Shown piece by piece: positions 1-12,230 of a stretch of DNA of 64,000 nucleotides. The stretch is from Engraulis encrasicolus (Eukaryota > Chordata > Actinopteri > Clupeiformes > Engraulidae), in NCBI RefSeq assembly GCF_034702125.1, contig NC_085866.1:15652315-15716314 (forward strand). Direction: 5' to 3'. The stretch's first letter is position 1. The number at the start of each line of letters is the position of its first letter. The position numbers and the translations under genes were made by a program. The notes beneath the pieces were generated by a model, which saw nothing but the letters and a program-made list of their open reading frames with translations, was not told the DNA's origin and ran no database searches.

Positions 1-471
1 TTAGTCAGGCGGCTCTTTTCAATCAATCACCAGTTTGGAAGAAAATGGCAAAAACCTAATATTGCCTCCATCCAAACTAGATTAAAAAGTTTGCTTGATA
101 ACATTTCAAAGTTCTGGACTCCGTCCAGAAAAAAAAATACTGAAGAAGTCTTTTGGTCTCTATGGCAACTGTTCAAAAATGTAGGCTCCCTGTTTTGCCA
201 TTACATCATCGTTGTTGCGGCCCAGTATAAACACCTGTCAAATAAGGGTCTCTCCCATAGCTATGCTGCCACACCACAACGCACTGCATACAATACACAG
301 GCAAGTGTATACAAACACATTTAAAAGCCATTTCCTTCTAAATATCATAATTATCTAGTTCCTTGTCACACTGACAGATTGTAATATCGCAGCTTTAAAT
401 CAACATCCATAGAGCTCCCAAGCAGTATTGACACAGCCACTGGGACCTCCCATTGAACACACACACTCCCT

Positions 472-664
<193 letters not shown>

Positions 665-782
665 GCTAATGGTAGCAGTGTGAGCGTGCTAACTGCAAAC
701 GTTGCCTGCCTGTCACTCTTACATGGCTGCTGTGCATCTTCAGGAAGACAGCGAAAACTCACATCCATCACTGAGGAGCCTA

Positions 783-785
<3 letters not shown>

Positions 786-858
<73 letters not shown>
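786..858. repeat. (GT)n microsatellite
   Basis: Pure GT run, opposite in orientation to the CA run ending 124 bp earlier. Confidence 0.98.
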
Positions 859-859
<1 letters not shown>

Positions 860-1355
860 GGGGAGTATGCAGATTGTATTAGTGTGTGTGTACAAGTGTA
901 TTTGAAAACTCCAAATAGTAGAGTTACTATGCACAGGACTATTGCATGTAGTATAGGCCTATGTGACGGGCTAATGGAACACTATGAGATAAGATGAAAT
1001 GCACAGAGAAGTCAAAAGTAAAAGTTTAAAAAAGAAGTTTCCTTCCAACACAAGTCAATTATCTGAGTAACCAGTAAACCTGTGTATACTTGTCTTGATC
1101 AGCTTAATCTGCATTTGATCCAATTAGTGGTGTGTTCTTGTTAGGTTTTCAGTGTTTTTCAGTGACAAGTCTATCTACTTCATTAAGTACAATGGAGTAA
1201 CTGGTGTAACAGCTTGGACTATGCAATACCATGTGCTATATGGTATTTACACCTTAAGTCTCTTTTACTTTTGACACCACTGGAAATGCGTAGCCTATGT
1301 AGGCCTATAGTTTGTGTAACAGGAGAGGGACTACTGTACTACTATTTTGTGTGTG

Positions 1356-1520
1356 GTCTTTTTGACTTTATTTATGATAGGACAGTGAAGGTGGTGACAG
1401 GAAGGGAGTGGGGAGAGAGAGAGGGGGAAGGGCCGACAAAGGACCCGAGCCAGGAATCCAACCCGGGTCAGGCGCATGGTAGATGAGTGTCCTACCGTTT
1501 GGCCACGGCAGGGCCTGTAG
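1356..1520 (-). mobile_element. tRNA-derived SINE
   Basis: The minus-strand head has a Pol III A box (GTGGCCAAACGGTAGG, about 1508-1493) and B box (GGTTGGATTCC, 1463-1453). The tail contains TTCCTGTCACC and CTGTCCTATCA, which recur at 29020-29085. It is a retroposed element, not a working tRNA gene. Confidence 0.7.
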
Positions 1521-1692
1521 TACCACTATTTTAAATGTATGTGCTTGGAAAGAGTCCACTGGTATTGTATGCATGTGCTACAGGAAAGAGGCTATTGGTA
1601 AACTGCTGTACTGTATCGGCCGGGTTAGCCCTGTACCTGACCACCCATTCAGCTGTGTTTATGGACAGCCAGCCTCTGACACCCTTTAGAGA

Positions 1693-1764
1693 AGGGGAGT
1701 GTTGTTGAACCCGGGCCTAACTGGAGTACCAACCATGGGTCTCTGACCGCTACACTAAAGAGCC
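1693..1764 (-). mobile_element. Degenerate tRNA-like sequence (SINE head)
   Basis: The minus strand reads TTAGTGTAGCGGTCAGAG (A-box-like) and CCGGGTTCAACA (B-box-like) at tRNA spacing. The T stem and acceptor stem do not pair, so it is not a functional tRNA. Confidence 0.4.
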
Positions 1765-1799
1765 ACATATATAACACCTATGGATGGTCACTCCATCAC

Positions 1800-2048
1800 A
1801 CCCACCGGAACACAGTGTAACCAACTGGACCCTGATGTACACTAACCTCTGGAATACGGTGTGCAGAACTGACCCTTGAGTCCCAACTGGCCCTCGGAAC
1901 ACTGAGTGCCAAACTGACCCCCAGAACCCAGAAACTGCTGGAACACTGGAACACTCTTGCAACACTGAAAGTGCTGAAACACAGAGTACCCAAGTGACTC
2001 CTGGGACTCTGAGTAGCCAAATGAACCCTGAGACACTGAGCACTCACT
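1800..2048. repeat. Degenerate minisatellite, about 25-28 bp unit
   Basis: About nine diverged units follow a pattern like GGAACACTGAGTGCCAAACTG plus ACCC. Examples begin at GGAACACAGTG, GGAATACGGTG, GGAACACTGAG, GGAACACTGG, AAACACAGAG and GAGACACTGAG. Long frames on the minus strand come from the repeat. Confidence 0.75.
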
Positions 2049-5000
2049 GATGCGCCAATGCCTCAACCTACTATAGTGAGGATAACATGATCGCTACCCA
2101 AAGTCATGCTACTCAAAGTCATGCTTGTAGGCTAAAGATACTACCTAAGGTATACAGTTTATTGCTACCTCTGTCCTTCTCTTTGCTAAGAGAAAGGCCT
2201 GTCCTTCCCGGTTCCCACTTACAGATGTTTCACATGTTCAAAGAACATCAGTTGTCAAAGTTGTAATATTGTTCCCTGTGGATAGAATTAATAAAACTAT
2301 GACTAAAAACCTGAAACGGTATAAGCTAGTGATCGAATGAGAATACCAGTAATTCCCAAAATACCAGTAGGCTATGTCAACAACATAATAATGGCCAGGT
2401 TTTGAAGCCGCAGCTTTATGCTGCTTTTAATACAAGTGTGTTGCATTGAGACAGAGCAGTCAGCAATGGGGGATTGATACCAGGATTTCAGCAGTGCTAT
2501 TTTCCAACCTCATATTAGGTCAACATTTTGTCGATGTTGCAAATTGAAAAGGGCATGAAAACACAATAAGCAAACACTCATTTGCAGTCAGCAGCAAGTG
2601 TAGGTTTTAATATAGGACGGTTTCAAATGTTTTTAGGGTTTTAATAGCACAAAGAGGCTGTGGCTTACATGTCCAAGTTGAGATTTTAAGAATATAAATG
2701 TTTATATAAAGATTGCATAACATAGTGGAAGAAATTGTGATGTAGCAATGTCCATTCTGATGCATACCAGTAATAAAAATGCAAATAGGGATTCATGGTA
2801 AAAAAAATCTTTTAAAAAAAAGAAAAAACAAAATAGGCCTGCCTCTTTAAAACTGCGACTCTTTTTTCCCCTCTGGATAGCTTTAAATCTGCGTTTTGTT
2901 CCAGCACAACAGGAACACCTGCACATTGGTCAGGTAGAGTCTGTTTTATATTACCACGACAAAAACAGATTAATTTGAAACTTTTGGCTAACGGGCAGAA
3001 TTTTCATTCACTGCCAGCGCCTCTCTGCGCAACTGAGCTGCACGTTGCGCACGCTCATTAAACAGCGCCATTTTTTCTGGATTCAGGTCAAAGGCAATTT
3101 ATAGTGCCTACCCAGTTATTAGAAACATACGGTTGCAAATAGGGCAGAGGAATCGGTGATATTCGGCACGGAAGATGGTGCACTGAATTAATTAAATGGT
3201 AGGCCTAAGCGCAGGCTACTAGCACTGAATGAAAAAACACAAAATTATCCACATTCAATTTCTGGGGGAAATTTTGATAAGGCTGAGAACCAAGACTACT
3301 TTACTCCGCTTTCGTTCGATTCAGTGAAAGTTAAATAGGAGGACAGAAAGCACTCCTTTACCCTTTTCTAGCCAACACGACCGAAGACTAGAGTTTGTGA
3401 GAGCCGCATATTTTTAAAAACGCATCTTTCTTGTGTTGAGCCAATGACCCGGTCATTGCTGTCCTCGGGCAATACAGAGGTCAAGAGGTGAGAGGTGAAC
3501 TGCGGAGTAGCGGCATACATTAGCAAGCTTAGACACGACCCCACTTCCTCCAATGGCAACAGGATTACCACTATGGCACCTCAGCCATTTCCACAATAGG
3601 TCTATAAAGGATAAAGATGTGAATATGCAGCAGATTAAAACTTGTAGGCCTATGCATAGGCCTATTTTGTCTATTTTCATTCAGGGATTCATTAGTTTTC
3701 ACTTAGTTTTGGCAATATTTGCCTTCGTGTGGGAAGTGTAGCCTACTCATCTGACAGCCTGCGTCGTCGATTCAAAAGTCATTTCCACGATTATGGAATT
3801 AAAATAAATTAATATTCTGGTTTAAAATAAGACACATTGATGAGGTTATCTAACAGCAGCAAAAATAGGCCCATTTCTTACATTGATGGGCTAGGCTAGG
3901 CCTACTTAAATTGTGAAACTTGCCACATGGGTTGGATTAAAAATAAGTGCTAGATTTAAAAAAAATAATAATAATAATGTTAGGCCTATTCACACTTTCA
4001 GACAATAGGGCCTAATTATTTATTCCTGCCAACTGAATCAATTGAAATCAATATTGTAAACCCAGCTGTCGATAAATCCATGCATTCTAAATGACATAAA
4101 TCCCTGGGTTGTCAGAATATAAATCCAGCAATTACTGCTCTAATGACGAAGTCGAAGTGTGGAATTAAAAGATTAAAATTACCGAACTGAATATTCTTAT
4201 GATTAGAAGCCAATTGAAATAGATTTCCCCACAATATGAATAGAATAGCCAACTAACTTAACGTTAAGACGCTAATGGTAATAATGGGCATGTTGAAACA
4301 ACTCCTAACGCATTTCCGAAGCGCAGTGCTTTGTTGTACTTGATCAGGTGAAATTGTTTGGTGTCCAACTAGTTCTATGCAGTTTTGGGATAAAATAGGG
4401 CATCATTTAGGAATGTCTCAGCGTCACAGCACAACGTACACTGTTGTAAGGTGATCCACTGTACAGTAGGCTACGCGACGCAGTGGCCTGGATATCAAAA
4501 CTGTTTGCAGGCATTTGCAACAGAATATATTCAGAGTAGTAAAGGCCTAAAGCTTTTTCTTTTAGATACTGGCAAAATGCAAATCTACAAAATTATTGAA
4601 ATGCTAAATGTTCGGTAAAGAAAATACGTCCTTCTATGAGTGTGTACTATAGGCCTATTTTCTACAAGGCCTAATTTACTTTTGTAAATATGTTAAAACC
4701 AAGTGATTGCATATTCCATTCCGTTCTTTTTTGTTTGTTTTTGTTTAAAATATAAATTAATAAATTATGATAAATAAAGATATAAAATACCCTGGAACAT
4801 GGTGTTAATAAACATCTGAAAATAATAAATATCAACACATTAAGTGGGCACAAGGACAAAGATTCATGGAAGTGCATGTGCACTTGCAATAAACAGCTTC
4901 TTAATTCAGTGCACTGCGCGGGCACGAGAGGGCCCTCCCCAAACTCGAATGGTGAAGAACAGTTAGTACTCCGGCTCGAGCGCCAATCCCAGACTCCAAT

Positions 5001-5054
5001 GACAGGTGATGTAGCCAGTTAAGCTAGGACTTGTTTGCGGGCTGGAGCGACTGG
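2049..5054. other. 3' flank of hoxc1a, non-coding
   Basis: No gene is seen. Apart from a GTATAC-like AT-rich start it is complex sequence without transposons, and the segment 2.9-3.7 kb stands out as the most promoter- or enhancer-like. It includes the nuclear-receptor half-site group at 3443-3498 and a DR1-like AGGTCA A AGGCAA at 3085-3097. TAGGCCTA words are frequent (3196, 3646, 3896, 3980, 4651). Confidence 0.6.
3478..3498 (+). promoter_or_regulatory. Candidate retinoid-receptor site, three half-sites (DR2 + DR1)
   Basis: AGGTCA, 2 bp, AGGTGA, 1 bp, AGGTGA run in tandem 1.55 kb past the hoxc1a stop. Mammalian Hoxa1 and Hoxb1 have retinoic-acid response elements in the same 3' position. 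A perfect palindrome (AATGACC C GGTCATT, 3443-3457), which is an everted pair of the same half-site core, lies 20 bp away. Confidence 0.45.
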
Positions 5055-5410
5055 TTAGCGCGTTTGGAGAGCTGTCCTTTCGGTGGCCGATAAAAGTCCG
5101 AGTCCATGTCCTTGCACAATACCCTCTCGCTCTTGTTTTTTCTGCTTCATTCGTCTGTTCTGAAACCAGATTTTCACCTGAGCCTCGCTAAGATGGAGGC
5201 TATTGGCAATCTCCACGCGCCGGGCCCTTGTGAGGTATTTGTTGAAGTGAAACTCTTTCTCCAGCTCGGTCAGCTGCTTGGTGCTGAAGTTAGTCCTTGC
5301 GCTGGCAGCCGGGTGAGCATGTATGATATCCTCGCTGTGGCCACATCCGCCTGGCTGTCCGGGGTTCTCCGTTGTAAAATAACTTGGTCCACAGGGCATT
5401 TGCATGGCGG
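5055..5410 (-). CDS. hoxc1a: Hoxc1a, coding exon 2 (homeodomain exon)
   Basis: This exon encodes residues 191-308 of a 308-residue Hox paralogue-group-1 transcription factor. The homeodomain occupies about residues 225-284 and carries the group-1 signature [13 protein letters not shown] followed by [15 protein letters not shown]. Asn51, the base-contacting residue, is present. The acceptor is TTATTTCAG with the exon starting at 5410, and it continues the codon split (phase 1) by the exon 1 donor. The tail after the homeodomain is short, about 24 residues, and I recognise no motif in it. Position at the 3' end of a cluster with hoxc3a and hoxc4a on the same strand supports hoxc1a rather than a HoxA, B or D group-1 gene; the protein sequence alone would not decide this. 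Group-1 proteins act in hindbrain segmentation with Pbx and Meis. A possible poly(A) signal (AATAAA on the minus strand) lies at 4019-4024, about 1 kb past the stop; this is weak evidence. Confidence 0.93.
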
Positions 5411-6509
5411 CTGAAATAACAACAAACACATTTATTATTAGTCTAGCAAAACAAACAGCCTACTTGGAAATATGAAAGTTGCAAAGTCAAATGAAAGTTA
5501 AAAAGCGTCATTGTTGAATCAATAACCAACAAAGAAAGAAATGTGTAGGCTAGGTTAGACTTGTATTAGACTTGTAGGCTATTAGGCTATATTACCTACT
5601 AAAGGCTATTCACCCTTTACATGTCACTAAAAAAGGTGAATTGATAGCCTTGAAGACCATTTCTCTTATTATTATCCCTGATTAAAATACTTCTACAATC
5701 TTGGTAGGCGGCCTATACCTTTAGCATAATGAATATAGCCTGTACTTTCCCTCCAGTTGAACTGATTAACATGCACTTTAAAACCACTCCAGTTGCATTC
5801 AATGGTGAACAGTTTGTGGACTACACTGATTAATGAGATGGTCTGGAGAGTATTTTAAGCTAAAATATATTTGACACTGCGGTCACAGACTGCCAACAAA
5901 CCACTGTATAAGCTCCATTATGTTGCGATTCGTCTTTTTCTTTTTGTTGAAACAACTCCAGAGGATGGTATGAAACCGCAGGTCCTACGCTGTATAGGCC
6001 TCTCTTCTCTCTACCCCTCTCTACTCTGCATTCTCTTGTGTGCTGTGAGGCTGGTATTGCAGCCATGGGGTTATATGAAACTGTGAAGGCAGAGAGCTGC
6101 ACATGTGTCTTTCACGCAGGGACACTGTAGTAAATGTCAATACAGATTTCTGTACTATACTACCCGAGGAGATCGCTGTCTGAACCACACAGAGCTTAAT
6201 GATGCTCACAAAATTGTATCTATTTCAAATCTATATCCATTCAAATAGATTCACAAATCTATTCTATACCTCTGCACTGCAGTTACAGGACCAGAATGTC
6301 ACGAGGCAGGCTATGGATGTTGAGTGACACGTTGAATATTAAAATATAATATTCATTGATAAGTTTATGCACAACTAGTATCCACTGAATACAGATTAGG
6401 ATGATTTCATGGAACATTAAAAATGTTTGGACATTTCAGCAAAGTATTTTGTGTCACTATTGGTGGGTGGTGATTTTGCCATGAAACAAAGACCTGAGAC
6501 TTGAGAAAA

Positions 6510-6517
6510 GGAGAGAG

Positions 6518-6597
<80 letters not shown>
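6510..6597. repeat. (GA)n microsatellite in hoxc1a intron
   Basis: Nearly pure GA, about 40 units. Confidence 0.98.
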
Positions 6598-6600
<3 letters not shown>

Positions 6601-7524
6601 TGGTAGACATTAAACTGCTGGTGGAATCTGTATAAGAGCGCCCATGGCTTCCGGGCAGTATAACTGTTGTTGCTACTGTGGCATAAATATTTCAATATTT
6701 GATGCGGTATCTGTAATGTGCCATTTCCTTTTTAATGCGTCCATTAATGATGACCTCATTAAGAGAGCCCCAGGCCCAGAGCTGCCGCAGCCTGACGCTG
6801 ATCAGGTACCCACCTCCTCCTCCTCTGCAGCACTATAAAGTGATCCTGTACATTTCCAGGGCATGAACCAAGAATGGTATTCACGCCTGAAATTAGGGAA
6901 AGGGCTACAGAGTTATGACTGTTTGCAAATGAATGTCAAAAGTATATCCTGCTGGTCCACTGTGGGCTATGAAATCTCTGTGTGCTGTGTTGCTGCACAC
7001 ATAAGGGGCTGTTATGCTGAAATATTTATCCTATGCAGAGCCACACAAATATGTGAAATATCCTTAACCCCACAAAAATTCTATATGTGCTAGGTTGAAT
7101 AAATGTGTTAACAGAGTGAACGCAAAATGCTTCATAAGCGTATGCAGACACAAAGTGCCTATCTCTATGGGATAATGTGAATCCCCACCCCCCAATATCC
7201 ACTTAGAGCGGAGGACAAACTTGGGGAGAAAGAAGTGACCAAGGGGAAAAAAAAGAATTCCATCAAGTTAATCAACAAATTTGCCTCTGAAATGGAAAGG
7301 GTGGAAGAGGGGAATGGAGATGAGAATGGAGGGGTGGAAGAGGGGGATGGAGAGGGGGGGGGCACACTTAAACTTGCTGATAAATGAGCTCTAAGATAAT
7401 AGACCCTGCGCTGGCCAAAGGCATAAAGGAATCAAACTAAATATTTGAGGAATGATTCGAGTGCTCGGATGGGGCCGGCCGCAGACTCAGCCTCAGCAAG
7501 GGCACCAGAGAGGGGGCTCTTCAG

Positions 7525-7532
7525 ATGAGGCC

Positions 7533-7577
<45 letters not shown>

Positions 7578-7715
7578 AAGGGGTAGAGAGAAAAAGAGAG
7601 GGGCAGAGCAGAAATGGGGGGAGGGAAGAGAGAGGACGAGAGAAGAAAAGAGGGAGGGAAGGCAAAAGAGAGAGCGGGGAAGGGGTAAAAAGAAAGAGAG
7701 AGAGAGTGAGGGTAA

Positions 7716-7758
<43 letters not shown>

Positions 7759-7810
7759 TGGAAAAGAGAGAGGGAGCAAGGCAGCGAAAGAGAGGGAGTG
7801 AGCGTAGTGA
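7525..7810. repeat. Purine-rich (GA)n/GGGA tract in hoxc1a intron
   Basis: Almost all purine on the plus strand, with pure GA segments at 7531-7573 and 7721-7750. Confidence 0.95.
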
Positions 7811-7827
7811 GTGTAGAGTGGGGGGAG

Positions 7828-7985
7828 CAGGGGCGGAGCTATAGGCGGGGCAAGTGGGGCATTTGCCCCTGGGCCCAGGGCCCTTCTGTATTGGTGTTGG
7901 GGGCCCTATTGTGACCATGGCAGGCCATATGGGGGCCCTATCAGTGTTTTGCCCTGGGGCCCTGTGTGCAATTGTTCCGCCACTG
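7828..7985. mobile_element. hAT-type MITE in the hoxc1a intron
   Basis: The 158 bp element starts CAGGGGCGGAG and ends TTCCGCCACTG, imperfect inverted ends. It is flanked by an identical 8 bp duplication (GGGGGGAG at 7820-7827 and 7986-7993). The interior is rich in GGGCCC. It has no coding capacity. Confidence 0.75.
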
Positions 7986-9591
7986 GGGGGGAGAGCGGGG
8001 ATCGATACACATTGGCTGAGCCGCCTGGGCATCCAGCCCACTGTAATTCAGGTGCTGTCAAGGCCTAATTGAAGAATGACACACTGGCAATATATACACT
8101 GTACCAAAAGATCAAGTTACAGGGGCAATGCGTGCAGAGCTTTTATGCATGCCTGAATGTAACACATGCACACACAGACACACAGACACACACACACACA
8201 GTTTTTGAACATGTGTGCACGCATGCTTTGCTTTGATAAATAACACAGAGGCACTACGGTCTCAGTGTCCTAATCATAGGCAGCACAATAGATTAGCAGC
8301 ACTATGTCCCTAACTCTCTAACCTATATTCAGGCTCTCGCTGGTGTCCAGTGGTGCCACACACCACACCATATGTCTGCGCCAGTGAATGGCTGTGGACC
8401 CACCGACTGGCCCACTGCCACCTTCCACTATCCTGTGCATCAGAGGGACACACCAGAGCAGAATAACAAAAAGAGAGAGGAAGGGTGGCAAGGAGAATAG
8501 TTCTAATATATTTCTAGACGTTTTTCAAATGTTGTCTAATTATTTTTTAAGGTGTCTGGATATCCTTTGATACCGTGTTATTACAAGTATTGTTGTCCAA
8601 TTAATTAAATAAGTAAATGGTTTGCGATAACATTTGGATAAACCTAAATAAGGCCAATGTGTACCCACAGTAGCTAGAAGTGTGATCTTGCAGTGTTTTT
8701 TAAACTGCTTAAGCATGGACAGCCTGGGACTGTTCAGAAATGTCCTTCTTTTGTTTTAAATGCTGAACACAATGAATTATTCTTCATGTCTGGAAGCTAC
8801 CCATGCATCCTACTCTTGGCAGACTGACATAGCTTATGTGGACACTTGCCTTAAGTAAACTTCTTAAAGTGTTGTTTAATTTAAAATGTTACCAGCCAGC
8901 TGCAATGGACTGGGGCTTGAAACAAAATTAATTGTATCAGAAGGACTGTTTGAAAATGAAAATTAGTAATTCCTTTATGGTTTCCTTCAGGCAGCAGCTG
9001 CGGGCATGCATTTGAGGTTGGCAAAAGGTGAGGTGGATGTGCATCGCCCAGCCGGTAGGGGAGCTACTTCTCTGGATACACATTTCACAGAGACGATGCA
9101 CTTGAATGTGAGTAAAGAAGTTGCTTTCTGATTGTTTGCAAACTTTTCCTACTTTTCAGTTTCTGGTGTTGTCTATGAGGCATTGTGTGATTTTTAAATG
9201 TTTTATATGTATATATAGTAAATCCAGGAGTCCAATAGAAGTCGAAAAACCCCTGCGTAAAAACTATTTGTAAGCGACTACTTATATGCGCCACTGTATA
9301 TCTTATAATAACTTAAATTAACGTTACGTCAAAGTTATCCCAAGTATGGAGTTTATTTAGTGGGGTTTATCTAAGAATTAAACTCATTGATCATATTCTG
9401 AGGAAATTAACTGAGTTTAGGTCACCGAGCAATTGTGTCAGACTTTTAGTATTATTAAAAAGCACATGTTTGATGGAAATAAACAAAACTACCTAATACC
9501 AAAAGTGGAGCCGTTATTCAAAGCGTAAAAATAGGCTTCAATCTTTAAAATTAAATCTTTTGGAGAAAGTTTTGAAAAGTTCCCAACTTAC

Positions 9592-10162
9592 CCACCCGGG
9601 GCTGGTTCCTCTTAACCTTCATCCACTCAAATGTTTTAGCGCCACAACTGGAGTCTTGCATCTTTTCGGCGATATTCTGAAGAGTTTGGTGGCCCTTAAC
9701 GGCAAGGTGAAATCTTGGTACATTGTTCGTACACATTTCAATGCCAGCGTTAAGAGTCTCCGGTGCGGTAAATACCTCGGGGAAAGTCCTTGAAGTCTCA
9801 GTGGAGGGCGAGCACGCAGCATCGCGCGTCTGCGTCCGACCACCGAACACGGAGGGGAGAAGCGGATGCTGAGGAGAACGGTCGGCCGTGACAGTGAAGC
9901 CGTCACTCTGGAGGGCGTGCTTGGCGCTCCCAGTGCCGACTGAATGTGAAAGGTTGAGCACACCAGTGGCATCACCAGAGAAAGCCGAGTAACAGTGCAC
10001 TGGCCCTTCTCCCTCCTCACCCTCGCCCAGTCCCTCGGCGCTTTTGCTAACTTGTAGACATGTCCTTGTACTCACGTCTTCGAATATAACTCCCAACAGG
10101 CGGTGGCCTGTACTGCCCGAGCCATTTGGCTCGTTGTTTATCAATTCTTCCAAAGAATTCAT
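9592..10162 (-). CDS. hoxc1a: Hoxc1a, coding exon 1
   Basis: This exon encodes residues 1-190. I chose the ATG at 10162 because the protein then opens with MNS, as other group-1 Hox proteins do. The in-frame ATG at 10231 would add 23 residues with no family resemblance. The Pbx-binding hexapeptide TFEWM lies at residues 177-181 and is followed by KVKRN, which is the group-1 form (family usual TFDWMKVKRN). The donor is GG|GTAAGT with the exon ending at 9592, phase 1. The middle of the protein is low in similarity and rich in Ser, Gly and Glu, as is normal for Hox N-termini. The intron (5411-9591, about 4.2 kb) is long for a Hox gene and contains GA microsatellites and a MITE. The exon is open throughout, so I see no sign that the gene is broken. 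Confidence 0.92.
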
Positions 10163-10298
10163 TCTCGGTTTCTCCTCCACATTCTCGCTAATTGCGGTTA
10201 GACCCAGAGCCTGGCCTCTCGGGCACCGCACACCCAGCGATTATGGATCGTGACTTAACCCTGGGATAAGGACATGCCTCGCAGACAGATTCGATTTG

Positions 10299-10338
10299 AG
10301 ATTGATGGGGATGACGTGCCCTCTCGGTCGTGGCCAAT
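10299..10338 (-). promoter_or_regulatory. hoxc1a: Candidate hoxc1a upstream element (Pbx-Hox site and CCAAT box)
   Basis: AGATTGATGG at 10299-10308 fits the Pbx-Hox group-1 consensus (T/A)GAT(T/G)GATGG. It lies 137 bp upstream of the start codon. A CCAAT box lies at 10334-10338. This resembles the autoregulatory element known upstream of Hoxb1. It is a motif match only. Confidence 0.4.
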
Positions 10339-11583
10339 AGGTGGACATCCCGCACACCCAAAACAGCAGGGCACACGACAAGTCAGCTGTTGCCAGATGA
10401 AGCGCCCGAATACGCACTCCCAGGCAGGTTATGTCCTTTCCATGCTCTTACACACGGATAGGTTATACAAATATACTAGCCTAGATCATTAATATAAAAA
10501 ACATTACTATTATGTGGTCTCGTTTAATCAAACAATTAACATGATAGGTTGGAAGAGAGGCCTGCAGTGAAATGATGACCTGAAGCCCTGATCATAGTCT
10601 GGAATGGTGGTATAAGACTTTGCCAGGAGTGCGTTGAATTGACCACATTTTTAGTCTTGTTAGAGGCTATTCAAATGATGTATTGCTTTGAGTTCGTCAA
10701 GAAAATCAACAGAGAACAGGTTGACCCACATCATCTAATAATTTATCTGTATCAAATGTCCATACTATGGAAGTAAGCAACCTATAGCGAGATTGCCCAC
10801 TTGCAGGCTCAGAATGTCAGATAGCCCGTGCGTAATTATTCCGGATATAGCCGATGCATTATTTTGGCGTTGGGACTGTGAACTCACTTTCTTTTCTTTT
10901 TTTAAACAACATTTCCCGTGCTCTGTTTGCCCAAGGAGAGCCCTATTTCTTCACCTCAGAAAGGAATCCATTCACGTCCTAAATTATTCTGGGCAATATT
11001 TAGCTTGTTTTCCCCGTCGGCAGCAAAACATTGGCACAGGCCCGAGAGTGTGCAGCGGGGAGAGAGTGCGGGTCGATACGTGATATTGCCATTGGAGGCA
11101 GCAGCCTGCAAGTCGAGGACTAGACTGCTCTCTTGACATCAACAGTGTGCTATTGTAAAACCCCACCAGCACCAACCACTTGGCGCATGGTAGCAGGGAG
11201 GGGGAAAAACTAAACTAGTCTAGGGGGGATTGTCAATGCGTTTGCTTGGAGATATGGAACATGTGTCCGCCACACACAGTCACTGCGGGCACAGTTCATG
11301 CGTTGCTCACCAAAGGCTCATTTATGGTTTATTCATCAGACAGGGCCTAGCCTGCAGTAACCCATACAAAAGAGGTTGTGGGTGTAGGCTACGGTACCAT
11401 AGGCCCATAAACACAACACAAAGAAAAAAATCAAGAGAGTGAAGTTAATTTCATCTAATTTTGGGTTTGGAAATATCAGCTTTAGAATCAAATAACCTCC
11501 ATCCATGTACGTCTAGTGTTTCTTTTAAGCGTCTGATGTCGACTGCCTTTTGACTAAAGGTCGCAGAACAGCTGTTGTGTCGG

Positions 11584-11600
11584 GGTTCATCGGCAGGTCA
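11584..11600 (+). promoter_or_regulatory. Candidate DR5 retinoic-acid response element upstream of hoxc1a
   Basis: GGTTCA, a 5 bp spacer (TCGGC), then AGGTCA: both half-sites fit (A/G)G(G/T)TCA exactly. It lies 1.4 kb upstream of the hoxc1a start codon. Group-1 Hox genes are well-known direct targets of retinoic acid through DR5 and DR2 elements. Confidence 0.5.
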
Positions 11601-12117
11601 GGTTAAATTGACAAGTGTCTACTGACTGCAGCAGTGGTTTCTGTAGCCATGCATTCAGTCATATAATAGCCTCTTTTTCTCGAAGAAATACCCAAACCAA
11701 CAATGGCAGAAATAATAGCTTTTGTATTCGTTTATAATTTGTACTTTTGTCTGGAATTGTTTTCAAGAAACTGATACGTGGTTACACTAGGCTATTAAAA
11801 GACCTGAAAATTGCTGCAAATACTTGTAATTAAATCACCATCTATAATTTTTGTTTTATTCATAATAAAATATCTATGATAACAGGCTTTTGTAATTACA
11901 GCTTGTTGCTATGTAATGTATATAAATGGTCTGTGAGACATTGTTCAATAAACATATTAATTCTGCCTGAACACTGTTTTACATACAGTATACTTTCTAG
12001 TATATGTAATATAAAAAATATATAGAATTTTAAATAGCTTAGTCTAAAGGGCTGAATGTGACAATGAGTATCTTTACTTTCCTGACATAGGCCTATGTAG
12101 TAAAGATATGCTGTGTA

Positions 12118-12129
12118 TGCATATGTATG

Positions 12130-12163
<34 letters not shown>

Positions 12164-12230
12164 TGTATGTATGTATGTATGTATGTATGTATGTATGTAT
12201 GTATGTATGTATGTATGTATGTATGTATTA
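12118..12230. repeat. (ATGT)n tetranucleotide microsatellite
   Basis: About 26 near-perfect ATGT units. Confidence 0.98.

Larger units (their letters stand above)
5411..9591 (-). other. hoxc1a: hoxc1a intron
   Basis: The intron is bounded by GTAAGT at its 5' end and TTATTTCAG at its 3' end. It holds a pure (GA)n run at 6510-6597, a purine-rich stretch at 7525-7810, and a 158 bp MITE at 7828-7985. The rest is complex sequence without recognisable coding content. Open frames here are by-products of the simple repeats. Confidence 0.85.
10163..12117. other. 5' flank of hoxc1a, non-coding
   Basis: Complex sequence with no simple repeats, containing the candidate Pbx-Hox site (10299) and DR5 element (11584). 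The repeat-rich zone begins at 12.1 kb. The hoxc1a regulatory region probably ends near there. Confidence 0.5.

Noticed and set aside
1693..1764. tRNA gene
   Set aside because: A and B boxes are present but the stems do not pair; it is a SINE-like remnant.
10163..10231. Upstream in-frame ATG of hoxc1a at 10231
   Set aside because: The added 23 residues have no family resemblance; the ATG at 10162 gives the group-1 opening MNS.
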